DNA from: Paenibacillus sp.
GTDB lineage: Bacteria; Bacillota; Bacilli; Paenibacillales; NBRC-103111
Assembly: GCA_029239545.1 (NCBI GenBank)
Contig: JARBUQ010000116.1
Location: forward strand, 1-9,792
Direction of reading: 5' to 3'
Length of the DNA: 9,792 nucleotides
How positions within the stretch are numbered: the first letter of the stretch is position 1; each line of letters starts with the position of its first letter. Below the pieces are notes generated by a model. That model did not search any database and was not told where the DNA came from. It saw only the letters and a program-made list of their open reading frames with translations. Of the stretch, positions 1 to 6,075 are shown one piece after another. A program made the translations under genes and the position numbers.

Positions 1-297
1 GCTGTTAAGGAAGAGTCGATTGCGGGTACGGAATTGATCGTAAAGCATATAAACAACAATGATAAATCCAACGAGGGCTTGAAGCATGCCACCCATGCCG
101 CTTTCTCGGTTCAAAACCATCCAGAGGCAGCACCGGGACCATTCGATTCCAGCTACCTGTTCGACGATTTCGTAGCGATGATCAGCAAGTTCAAGAAGGA
201 TCGCCCTGGCTTGCCTCGGCAAGCTGAATTCATCGCAGCAAGACCTGACCGTAAGTCACCTGCTGTGAAAGGGGAACTAGCATATGCCAAAAAATAA
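1..297 (+). CDS. carA: Carbamoyl-phosphate synthase small subunit, C-terminal part (partial at 5' end)
   Basis: This is the glutaminase subunit of carbamoyl-phosphate synthetase. It hydrolyses glutamine and passes ammonia to CarB for the first step of pyrimidine synthesis. Only the last 98 residues are visible; the reading frame is open from base 1 and stops at TAA 295-297. The visible part is the end of the class I glutamine amidotransferase domain and includes the motif QNHPEAAPGP, whose His and Glu complete the Cys-His-Glu catalytic triad; the Cys lies upstream of the window. The following FDSSYLFDDF is typical of CarA C-termini. The gene overlaps carB by 14 nt, so the 1:1 subunits are probably translationally coupled. 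In B. subtilis the equivalent is pyrAA; the adjoining pyrF and pyrE show this is the pyrimidine rather than the arginine copy. Confidence 0.95.
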   Translation, partial: AVKEESIAGTELIVKHINNNDKSNEGLKHATHAAFSVQNHPEAAPGPFDSSYLFDDFVAMISKFKKDRPGLPRQAEFIAARPDRKSPAVKGELAYAKK

Positions 298-3200
298 AAC
301 ACTCAAAAAAATATTAGTGATTGGTTCCGGTCCGATCGTAATCGGGCAAGCCGCAGAGTTCGACTATGCAGGAACGCAAGCCTGCCAAGCCTTGAAGGAA
401 GAATGCATGGAGGTTGTTCTGATCAACAGCAACCCGGCTACGATCATGACGGATACGAATATGGCGCATAAAGTATATATTGAGCCGATTACACTTGATT
501 TCGTATCCCAGATTATTCGCCAAGAGAAGCCGGATGGCTTGCTTCCGACGCTGGGAGGCCAAACAGGGCTGAACATGGCAGTGGAGCTGGCTCGCGCTGG
601 TGTTCTGGAGCGTGAGAATGTCAAGCTGCTCGGTACCCAGTTGACTGCCATTGAGAAAGCCGAGGATCGTGATCTTTTCCGGAATTTGATGAATGAGCTG
701 GAGCAGCCGGTCCCTGCAAGTGTTATCGTAACGACTGTACCGCAAGCCGTAGATTTTGCTAACGAAATTGGCTATCCAATCATCGTACGTCCTGCTTACA
801 CGCTTGGCGGAACGGGCGGCGGGATATGCAATAGCGAGGAAGAGCTGCTTGAGACGGTTTCCTCTGGACTTCGCTATAGTCCGATCGGTCAATGTCTGGT
901 TGAGCGCAGCATTGCCGGCATGAAGGAAGTTGAATACGAGGTTATGCGTGATGCTAACGATAACTGTATCGTAGTTTGCAACATGGAGAACTTCGACCCG
1001 GTTGGTGTGCACACTGGTGACAGTATCGTAGTGGCTCCAAGCCAAACGTTATCAGATCGCGAGTACCAAATGCTTCGTTCGGCATCACTCAAAATCATTC
1101 GTGCCTTGAACATCGAAGGCGGCTGTAATGTACAGTTCGCGCTTGATCCACATAGCTTCCAGTACTATGTCATCGAAGTAAATCCGCGTGTAAGCCGTTC
1201 TTCTGCGCTGGCTTCCAAAGCGACGGGTTATCCGATTGCCAAGATGGCAGCCAAGATTGCGATTGGATATACATTGGATGAAATTATCAACCCGGTAACC
1301 GGCCAAACCTATGCTTGCTTCGAGCCGACACTTGATTATATCGTATCCAAAATCCCGCGTTGGCCGTTCGACAAGTTCACAAGCGCCAACCGTAAATTAG
1401 GCACGCAAATGAAGGCGACTGGCGAGGTTATGGCGATCGGCCGTACATTCGAGGAGTCCATTCATAAAGCGATTCGTTCCCTGGAAATTGGAGTTCACCG
1501 TCTGTATCTGAAGGGTACAGATCTGTTGGATGCCGACACCTTGGAGACTCGTATTGCCAAACCGGATGACGAGCGACTTTTCCTGATTGCGGAAGCTTAT
1601 CGTCGTGGATATACGCTGCAGCAAATCCAGGATTTGTCGAAAATCGACTGGTGGTTCCTGAACAAGCTGGAAGGCATGATTCGGTTCGAAACTGAACTTC
1701 AGCAGCAGGAGCTGTCCGATGCTTTATTGCTTGAAGCCAAGCGTAAAGGGTTCACAGACCGCGCGATTGCTGAAGTGCGTGCGGAAGCGGGCTTAACTAC
1801 CTTTATCAAGGAAGCGGATATCCGTGCACACCGACTGGATGTCAATATGAGACCGGTTTACAAGATGGTCGATACTTGCGCTGCCGAGTTCGAAGCGACA
1901 ACACCTTACTATTATTCAACCTATGAACAGGAAGACGAAGTGCTGGAGACGACGAAGGAGAAGGTCATGGTGCTTGGGTCAGGTCCGATTCGAATTGGAC
2001 AAGGCATCGAGTTCGATTACTCAACCGTTCATGCTGTGTGGGCTATCCAGGCTGCCGGCTATGAAGCCATTATCGTCAACAACAATCCCGAAACAGTATC
2101 AACGGATTTCAGCACATCAGACCGCTTGTACTTTGAGCCATTATTTTTCGAAGATGTTATGAACATTATCGAGCGTGAGAAGCCGCTTGGGGTTATCGTG
2201 CAATTCGGCGGCCAAACCGCGATCAATCTTGCCGCTCCGTTAACCCGTGCTGGAGTGCGCATTCTGGGCAGCAGCCTGGAGAGCATCGATGCAGCCGAGG
2301 ACCGCAAAAAATTCGAAGCACTGCTTACACAACTGAATGTGGCACAACCTCCGGGTGGAACCGTTACATCGGTGGATCAAGCAGTAGGAGTAGCCTCCCA
2401 ATTCGGTTATCCGGTTCTTGTCCGCCCTTCATATGTACTGGGTGGCCGTGCTATGGAAATCGTATATTCCGATCAAGAGCTTCTGAGTTACATGGAGTAC
2501 GCGGTTAAGATTAACCCAGAGCATCCGGTTCTGATCGACCGTTATATGTTGGGCAAGGAGCTGGAAGTTGACGCGATCTGCGATCAGGAAACCGTTCTAA
2601 TCCCGGGAATTATGGAGCATGTAGAGCGTGCAGGAGTTCACTCGGGAGATTCAATCTCGGTATATCCACCGCAAACCGTGTCCGAAGAAATCAAACAGCA
2701 AATTGTCGATATCACCATCAAGATTTCCAAGGCGCTTAATGTGGTTGGGCTGGTGAACATCCAGTTCGTTATTTACAAGGAGCAGGTGTACGTCATAGAA
2801 GTGAACCCGCGCTCCTCGCGGACCGTTCCTTTCCTCAGCAAGGTTACGAATATTCCGATGGCAAACGTAGCTACCCGTGTAATTCTGGGAGAAAAGCTGG
2901 CGGCTATGGGCTATGAAACAGGCTTGTGGCCGGAAGACGACAATGTGTCGGTCAAAGTTCCTGTGTTCTCCTTCGCGAAGCTGCGCCGAGTAGACACAAC
3001 GCTCGGACCTGAGATGAAATCGACAGGTGAAGTCATGGGCCGTGATCGCAATTTTGCCAAGGCTCTGTACAAAGGATTTATTGGTTCCGGGATGAAAATA
3101 CCGCCAACAGGCGCAATCATTGCAACTGTAGCGGATAAAGATAAAGAAGAAGCGATTGAAATCTTAAAAGGCTTCTATGAGCTGGGTTATAAAATTGTGG

Positions 3201-3499
3201 CCACAGGTGGTACAGCGGTTGCGCTTGAAAAAGCGGGTCTGCGTGTAACGACTGTCAACAAGCTTAGCGAAGGCTCGCCGAATATTCTTGACCTGATTCG
3301 TAACGGCGAAGCTCATTTCGTAGTAAACACCTTAACAAAGGGCAAGAAACCGGAACGTGACGGCTTCCGTATTCGCCGTGAAGCGGTTGAGAATGGCGTT
3401 GTCTGTATGACTTCACTGGACACGGTTCGCGCATTGCTGCATGTTCTGAATACGATTAATTTCTCCTCGCGCGCAATGCCTGTTGCACAATTGAAATAA
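284..3499 (+). CDS. carB: Carbamoyl-phosphate synthase large subunit
   Basis: This protein makes carbamoyl phosphate from bicarbonate, ammonia and two ATP in the cytoplasm. At 1071 residues it has the usual full length. Two ATP-grasp halves are visible. The first has VIGSGPIVIGQAAEFDYAGT near the N-terminus, LGGTGGG near 173-179 and EVNPRVSRSS near 298-307. An oligomerisation region follows. The second half starts near residue 563 with LGSGPIRIGQGIEFDY, and has LGGRAMEIVY near 719 and EVNPRSSRT from 839. The C-terminal MGS-like allosteric domain contains KIVATGGTA at 970-978 and is where UMP and PRPP act in the Bacillus enzyme. The sequence is very close to B. subtilis PyrAB as I recall it. 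The start is ATG 284, with an AAAGGGG ribosome site at 268-274, inside the end of carA. No catalytic motif appears damaged. Confidence 0.97.
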   Translation: MPKNKTLKKILVIGSGPIVIGQAAEFDYAGTQACQALKEECMEVVLINSNPATIMTDTNMAHKVYIEPITLDFVSQIIRQEKPDGLLPTLGGQTGLNMAVELARAGVLERENVKLLGTQLTAIEKAEDRDLFRNLMNELEQPVPASVIVTTVPQAVDFANEIGYPIIVRPAYTLGGTGGGICNSEEELLETVSSGLRYSPIGQCLVERSIAGMKEVEYEVMRDANDNCIVVCNMENFDPVGVHTGDSIVVAPSQTLSDREYQMLRSASLKIIRALNIEGGCNVQFALDPHSFQYYVIEVNPRVSRSSALASKATGYPIAKMAAKIAIGYTLDEIINPVTGQTYACFEPTLDYIVSKIPRWPFDKFTSANRKLGTQMKATGEVMAIGRTFEESIHKAIRSLEIGVHRLYLKGTDLLDADTLETRIAKPDDERLFLIAEAYRRGYTLQQIQDLSKIDWWFLNKLEGMIRFETELQQQELSDALLLEAKRKGFTDRAIAEVRAEAGLTTFIKEADIRAHRLDVNMRPVYKMVDTCAAEFEATTPYYYSTYEQEDEVLETTKEKVMVLGSGPIRIGQGIEFDYSTVHAVWAIQAAGYEAIIVNNNPETVSTDFSTSDRLYFEPLFFEDVMNIIEREKPLGVIVQFGGQTAINLAAPLTRAGVRILGSSLESIDAAEDRKKFEALLTQLNVAQPPGGTVTSVDQAVGVASQFGYPVLVRPSYVLGGRAMEIVYSDQELLSYMEYAVKINPEHPVLIDRYMLGKELEVDAICDQETVLIPGIMEHVERAGVHSGDSISVYPPQTVSEEIKQQIVDITIKISKALNVVGLVNIQFVIYKEQVYVIEVNPRSSRTVPFLSKVTNIPMANVATRVILGEKLAAMGYETGLWPEDDNVSVKVPVFSFAKLRRVDTTLGPEMKSTGEVMGRDRNFAKALYKGFIGSGMKIPPTGAIIATVADKDKEEAIEILKGFYELGYKIVATGGTAVALEKAGLRVTTVNKLSEGSPNILDLIRNGEAHFVVNTLTKGKKPERDGFRIRREAVENGVVCMTSLDTVRALLHVLNTINFSSRAMPVAQLK

Positions 3500-3501
3500 G
3501 C

Positions 3502-3540
3502 GAATTGCGCCACCGAATTCATCATTCGAGTGGCGCATTC
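3502..3540 (+). other. Strong intergenic hairpin between carB and pyrF
   Basis: Bases 3506-3518 and 3524-3537 form a 13-bp stem (TGCGCCAC then CGAAT on the left arm) with one bulged A at 3529 and a 5-base loop. Three further pairs follow outside a bulged T. No run of T follows the stem, so a simple rho-independent terminator is unlikely. It lies three bases after the carB stop and ahead of the pyrF ribosome site. It could limit read-through, protect the upstream mRNA from 3' exonucleases, or be an RNA-processing site. The structure is seen directly; the role is inferred. Confidence 0.6.
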
Positions 3541-3547
3541 ATTACAT

Positions 3548-3555
3548 AAGGGGGG
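3548..3555 (+). promoter_or_regulatory. Ribosome binding site that decides the pyrF start
   Basis: The purine run AAGGGGGG abuts an in-frame ATG at 3556, which is too close for initiation. It lies 9 nt before ATG 3565, a normal spacing. The start at 3565 is therefore preferred; ATGs at 3568 and 3571 are also possible. Confidence 0.7.
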
Positions 3556-3564
3556 ATGTTACCG

Positions 3565-4371
3565 ATGATGATGGCGGACAATGGGTTTTACAGCGGGGAT
3601 GAGCTTGCTGCAGGCTCAGGTGCAGGGAATAGGGCCAAGCTGGTTGAACGTATAATGGTTGCCCTTGATTATCCGAATGGGAACGATGCAGAGAAGCTGA
3701 TCAAGCAGCTAGAAGGCATTCCTTGTTATATGAAGGTAGGCATGGAGCTGTTTTATGCGGCTGGTCCGCAATTCGTACTGCGATTGAAGGAGCAAGGCTA
3801 CAAGGTGTTTCTTGATTTGAAGCTGCATGATATCCCCAACACAGTGAAGGGGGGATCAGCCAGTGTGACGCGGCTTGGCGTGGACATGTTCAACGTTCAC
3901 GCAGGCGGCGGACTGGCGATGATGCAAGCCGCGCGTGAAGGCGCGGAGGCGGCGTTCGCCAGCCTCCCTGCAGGCAGTCAGAAGCCGATTATTATCGGCG
4001 TCACCCAGTTGACCAGCACGAGCCGCGCGGTGCTGAACGACGAGATCGGCATCGACGGTCCCGTCGAAGATGCCGTGCTCCGCTACGCGTCGCTAGCCCG
4101 CGCTGCGGGCCTTGACGGCGTCGTGGCGTCGCCCTTGGAGGTGCCTGGCGTCAAAGCACGCTGCGGCACTTCCTTCGTGACGGTGACACCGGGCATCCGC
4201 CCGGCCGGCGCCGCATTGGGCGACCAATCCCGCGTTATGACGCCGCGGGAAGCATTCGCCCAAGGCACCGACTACATTGTTATCGGCCGGCCCATCACGG
4301 CCTCCCCCGACCCGCGCCAAGCGTTGGAGGATATTATAGCTTCTCTATCCCAGGAAGGAGACTTAACCTAA
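3565..4371 (+). CDS. pyrF: Orotidine 5'-phosphate decarboxylase
   Basis: This enzyme decarboxylates OMP to UMP, the last step of de novo pyrimidine synthesis. It is a TIM-barrel protein of 268 residues from the preferred start. The catalytic DxKxxD motif LDLKLHDIPNT places Asp84, Lys86 and Asp89 in the active site. Phosphate-binding loops are seen as TPGIRPAG (Arg212) and IGRPIT (Arg242). B. subtilis PyrF is about 240 residues and begins almost at the first barrel strand. Here about 30 extra residues, rich in Gly, Ala and Asp, precede IMVALDYPN. A shorter start at ATG 3655 would remove them but lacks a good ribosome site. Codon use changes sharply inside the gene: the last two thirds are much richer in G+C than the start. 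The stop lies one base before pyrE, so the two are probably coupled. Confidence 0.95.
   Translation: MMMADNGFYSGDELAAGSGAGNRAKLVERIMVALDYPNGNDAEKLIKQLEGIPCYMKVGMELFYAAGPQFVLRLKEQGYKVFLDLKLHDIPNTVKGGSASVTRLGVDMFNVHAGGGLAMMQAAREGAEAAFASLPAGSQKPIIIGVTQLTSTSRAVLNDEIGIDGPVEDAVLRYASLARAAGLDGVVASPLEVPGVKARCGTSFVTVTPGIRPAGAALGDQSRVMTPREAFAQGTDYIVIGRPITASPDPRQALEDIIASLSQEGDLT
3940..4330 (+). other. G+C-rich block inside pyrF
   Basis: By hand count, 243 of the 360 bases at 3961-4320 are G or C (67.5%). The first part of pyrF at 3601-3660 has 32 of 60 and the start of pyrE at 4381-4440 has 29 of 60. Most of the excess is at third codon positions, for example runs of GCC, GGC and CGC codons. The reading frame and protein motifs are intact. 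The block edges are approximate. Gene conversion from a higher-G+C relative would explain it; local mutation bias is the alternative. Confidence 0.6.
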
Positions 4372-4372
4372 T

Positions 4373-5014
4373 ATGACAATTCGTTACTTATCCGAGCAAA
4401 TTGCTGAAGCTTTACTTGAGATTGGGGCTGTCGCGCTGAGACCGAAGGAGCCGTTTACATGGACATCAGGAATCAAATCCCCGATCTATTGTGATAACAG
4501 GCTGACTATTTCTTATCCGCATATTCGCGATCTGATTGCCCTTGGATTCTCGGAGATGATCCGCGATCAGTTTCCAGATGCTGAAGTTATTGCAGGCATC
4601 GCCACTGGCGGAATTCCACATGGAGCTTTTGTGGCGCAGAAGCTCAATCTTCCCATGATCTATGTACGTGACAAAGCAAAGGGACATGGCAAAGAAAACG
4701 TAATTGAAGGTGTGATTAGGCCTGGTCAGAAGGTTGTTATGATTGAGGATCTGTTCTCAACAGGAGGAAGCTCAATCAAAGCTTCGAATGCCGTGCGCAA
4801 TGCCGGAGCAGAAGTATTAGGCGTGCTTGCCATATTCAGCTATCAGTTCGAGGCATCAGCCAAAGGCTTTGAAGAGGCGGGCTTCAAGTATGATTCTTTG
4901 TCCAACTACACGTCACTAATTGATGTTGCGGTTAAGCTTGGTCGGATTGCGCAAGAAGATGTAGCCCTTCTGCAATCATGGAGAACAAGTCCTACAACAT
5001 TTGGCGTTAACTGA
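4373..5014 (+). CDS. pyrE: Orotate phosphoribosyltransferase
   Basis: This enzyme joins orotate to PRPP to make OMP, the substrate of PyrF. Its 213 residues match the usual length of Bacillus-type PyrE (about 210-216). The PRPP-binding signature VVMIEDLFSTGGSS lies at about 121-134, with the acidic pair Glu125-Asp126. The flexible catalytic loop is visible as RDKAKGHGKENVIEG from residue 99, with conserved lysines and His105. The segment IATGGIPHGA, just before it, is typical of the family. The ATG starts one base after the pyrF stop and has an AGGAAGGAG ribosome site at 4352-4360. It is the last gene of the operon, as in B. subtilis, and is followed within 25 bases by a strong terminator. 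Confidence 0.96.
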   Translation: MTIRYLSEQIAEALLEIGAVALRPKEPFTWTSGIKSPIYCDNRLTISYPHIRDLIALGFSEMIRDQFPDAEVIAGIATGGIPHGAFVAQKLNLPMIYVRDKAKGHGKENVIEGVIRPGQKVVMIEDLFSTGGSSIKASNAVRNAGAEVLGVLAIFSYQFEASAKGFEEAGFKYDSLSNYTSLIDVAVKLGRIAQEDVALLQSWRTSPTTFGVN

Positions 5015-5036
5015 TCCTTCATAGCTAGCAGACAAT

Positions 5037-5096
5037 AAAGGAGCCTTGACTCTTAACAGCATGTTTTGCTGCGTAAGAGTTACAAGGCTCCTTTTT
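5037..5096 (+). terminator. Rho-independent terminator of the pyr operon
   Basis: The left arm at 5037-5048 (AAAGGAGCCTTG) pairs perfectly with 5083-5094. The stem continues with 5049-5055 (ACTCTTA) against 5074-5080 and CAGCA 5057-5061 against TGCTG 5067-5071. A run of T follows at 5092-5096. It sits 22 bases after the pyrE stop. A gene on the other strand converges on it, and the mirror-image strand ends in TTTATTGT, so it may also work, more weakly, for leftward transcripts. Confidence 0.93.
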
Positions 5097-5122
5097 GTAT
5101 TATAAACGAACGAGCGTTCCTA

Positions 5123-5230
5123 TTAATGATTTATGATCAATGACACAACGGACAATATGATGCCCCATAACGGAAGTGCTAATGCAATCCCATTGAATAA
5201 ACCTATTGCAAATCCACGATTGTTCTCCAT
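5123..5230 (-). CDS. 35-residue single-span membrane peptide, function unknown
   Basis: The frame runs from ATG at 5230 down to TAA at 5123-5125 and encodes 35 residues starting MENNRGFAIGLFNG and ending SLIINH. Residues 7-33 form one continuous hydrophobic stretch (LALPLWGIILSVVSLII), long enough to cross the membrane once, with a short polar N-terminus. A textbook GGAGG ribosome site lies at 5239-5243, 8 nt from the ATG, which is the main reason for believing in so short a gene. It converges on pyrE and shares its terminator region. I do not recognise the family; small spans like this often act as regulators or partners of larger membrane proteins, but nothing here shows that. Confidence 0.7.
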   Translation of the reverse strand: MENNRGFAIGLFNGIALALPLWGIILSVVSLIINH

Positions 5231-5290
5231 TATCGAATCCTCCGTCCGAATCTATACCCTATTGATATAAAGTATGTCCGCGGCCGGGAG

Positions 5291-5319
5291 ATTATATACG
5301 TCTTTTATCCTATTATCTA
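5291..5319 (-). promoter_or_regulatory. Candidate promoter for the 35-residue gene
   Basis: On the minus strand a perfect TATAAT (5291-5296) is preceded after 17 bp by TAGATA (5314-5319), which matches four of six bases of the sigma-A -35 box. It is about 60 bp upstream of the ATG at 5230. The surroundings are A+T-rich, so chance matches are likely. Confidence 0.35.
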
Positions 5320-5338
5320 TGAATCTACTTTATTTCTG

Positions 5339-5348
5339 TTAAGATATC
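5339..5348 (+). repeat. TAAGATATC motif, copy 1
   Basis: TTAAGATATC, overlapping the stop codon of the 76-residue gene. The same 9-mer TAAGATATC recurs twice in the divergent promoter region. It may be chance or a shared operator half. Confidence 0.4.
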
Positions 5349-5577
5349 AGGATTCGGGTTTATATTTTTTCTCGCTGGAGGAGCTGTTTTTTGAACTGCC
5401 ATCTCTTTTTTTCTCGTCCTGCTGGTCAATAGTCTGATCTTCTACTGGAATCGAATCGACGGTACGCTGACTTATGAATGTATCAAATAAGCTGTCTTCA
5501 TCAGTCGGATATTGCTCTGGATGATCTCTATTGCCCTTTTGTTTGGTATCGCGACGATTCTTCTCAAATGGATTCAT
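5347..5577 (-). CDS. 76-residue hydrophilic low-complexity protein, function unknown
   Basis: The preferred start is the ATG at 5577, which has a GGGAGGG ribosome site a normal distance upstream. A longer reading from 5670 is possible but would begin inside a terminator hairpin and add residues without a ribosome site. The protein begins MNPFEKNRRDTKQKGNR. It is almost wholly polar, with an acidic middle (PTDEDSLFDTF) and a Ser/Lys-rich tail (KNSSSSEKKYKPES). There is no signal peptide, membrane span or recognisable domain, and it is probably disordered. The gene points away from the ABC operon and follows the 58-residue gene after a terminator, so it may have its own promoter, though I found no convincing one. 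Length and composition resemble many uncharacterised small Bacillales proteins. Confidence 0.65.
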   Translation of the reverse strand: MNPFEKNRRDTKQKGNRDHPEQYPTDEDSLFDTFISQRTVDSIPVEDQTIDQQDEKKRDGSSKNSSSSEKKYKPES

Positions 5578-5651
5578 TAAGTGTTTCCCTCCCTGATTCA
5601 TTTCCTTCTTATTAACCCTATTGGGTGCTGAGTAAACAGGCAGATCGAAAT

Positions 5652-5700
5652 AAAAAAAGATGCGCACCATGGGCAGTCAGCTCCACGTCGGCATCTTCTA
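5652..5700 (-). terminator. Rho-independent terminator after the 58-residue gene
   Basis: Read on the minus strand, AAGATGC (5691-5697) pairs with GCATCTT (5657-5663), extendable to about 9 bp with a G-U pair. The arms flank a loop of about 27 bases, and a run of seven T (5652-5658) follows. It starts about 10 bases after the stop of the 58-residue gene and would separate it from the 76-residue gene. The long loop makes it weaker than the pyr terminator. Confidence 0.6.
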
Positions 5701-5710
5701 TAGGCTTTTA

Positions 5711-5887
5711 TTAATGGCACACAGCCACGTTGTCAAAATAATGTACACTTGCGCCGTCAAATTTCATTAATGGGACCGGCTTATACTCCGATGTGACTTG
5801 AGCATTGGTGCTGATTCTTTCACTGATGGCGGAGGCGATAATGGCGATGGCTACGACTAAGCCGAATATCCATACTTTTTTGTTCAT
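5711..5887 (-). CDS. 58-residue peptide with signal sequence or membrane anchor, function unknown
   Basis: The ATG at 5887 follows a strong AAAGGAGGG ribosome site 7 nt upstream, and the frame ends at TAA 5711-5713. The N-terminus MNKK followed by a hydrophobic core (residues 5-21, GLVVAIAIIASAI) looks like a Sec signal peptide or signal anchor. Possible signal-peptidase sites are after ASA (18-20) and after TNA (27-29), leaving a mature peptide of about 30-38 residues. The C-terminal part, including FDGASVHYF, ends in VAVCH with a single Cys at 57. It lacks a lipobox. It is transcribed divergently from the ABC exporter operon, with a candidate promoter of its own and a terminator behind it. 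I do not recognise a family. A secreted signal, a toxin-like peptide or a small membrane-tethered protein are all possible. Confidence 0.75.
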   Translation of the reverse strand: MNKKVWIFGLVVAIAIIASAISERISTNAQVTSEYKPVPLMKFDGASVHYFDNVAVCH

Positions 5888-5915
5888 CTCATTACCCTCC
5901 TTTTGCTTGTATGAC

Positions 5916-5925
5916 GTAAGATATC
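5916..5925 (+). repeat. TAAGATATC motif, copy 2
   Basis: GTAAGATATC, located between the candidate -10 box and the ribosome site of the leftward 58-residue gene, so it would lie in that gene's 5' leader. Confidence 0.4.
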
Positions 5926-5928
5926 CTC

Positions 5929-5957
5929 ATTTTACTACAAAACATAGTATTTGACTA
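5929..5957 (-). promoter_or_regulatory. Candidate sigma-A promoter for the 58-residue gene
   Basis: On the minus strand, TAAAAT (5929-5934; five of six matches to TATAAT) is preceded after exactly 17 bp by TAGTCA (5952-5957; four of six matches to TTGACA). It ends about 40 bp before the ATG at 5887, leaving a short leader with the ribosome site. Confidence 0.5.
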
Positions 5958-5989
5958 GGGATTAGTTCCTTCCACGATTCTGTCCTTAT

Positions 5990-6038
5990 TTAAGAAAAAC
6001 TTAAGATATCTTTACATCCGCCTTAACAACTTTTAACT
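5990..6038 (+). promoter_or_regulatory. Five helically phased TTAAGA/TTAACA hexamers (candidate response-regulator site)
   Basis: Five hexamers start at 5990 (TTAAGA), 6001 (TTAAGA), 6011 (TTTACA), 6023 (TTAACA) and 6033 (TTAACT). The steps are 11, 10, 12 and 10 bp, close to one helical turn each. Bacillus PhoP and other OmpR/PhoB-family regulators bind tandem TT(A/T/C)ACA-type repeats with about 11-bp spacing, and these hexamers resemble that pattern. The array ends 37 bp upstream of the candidate ECF -35 box. The repeat geometry is seen; the protein that binds is inferred. A+T-rich DNA makes such hexamers fairly common. Confidence 0.45.
6001..6010 (+). repeat. TAAGATATC motif, copy 3
   Basis: TTAAGATATC, part of the 10-bp palindrome AAGATATCTT at 6003-6012. 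It overlaps the second and third members of the phased hexamer row. Confidence 0.4.
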
Positions 6039-6075
6039 ACAATGGGAGACAAGCAAGAATTTTTTTAAAACGTTT

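Noticed and set aside
314..1045. Long open frame of 243 codons on the minus strand inside carB
   Set aside because: It lies wholly antisense to a highly conserved carB sequence, has no convincing ribosome site and encodes nothing recognisable.
4083..4320. Two open frames on the minus strand inside pyrF
   Set aside because: They coincide with the G+C-rich block, where stop codons are rare by composition; pyrF motifs prove the plus-strand frame.
5600..5640. Sporulation-type (sigma-F/G-like) promoter ahead of the 76-residue gene, minus strand
   Set aside because: A GTTTA and a GG-containing -10 can be lined up at about 15 bp, but the -10 has too many mismatches to claim it.
5578..5670. Longer form of the 76-residue protein starting at 5670
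   Set aside because: The start would lie inside the terminator hairpin of the upstream gene and lacks a ribosome site, while ATG 5577 has GGGAGGG.
5951..5979. Plus-strand TTGACT as a sigma-A -35 box for the exporter operon
   Set aside because: No acceptable -10 box lies 16-18 bp downstream, and it is about 190 bp from the gene.
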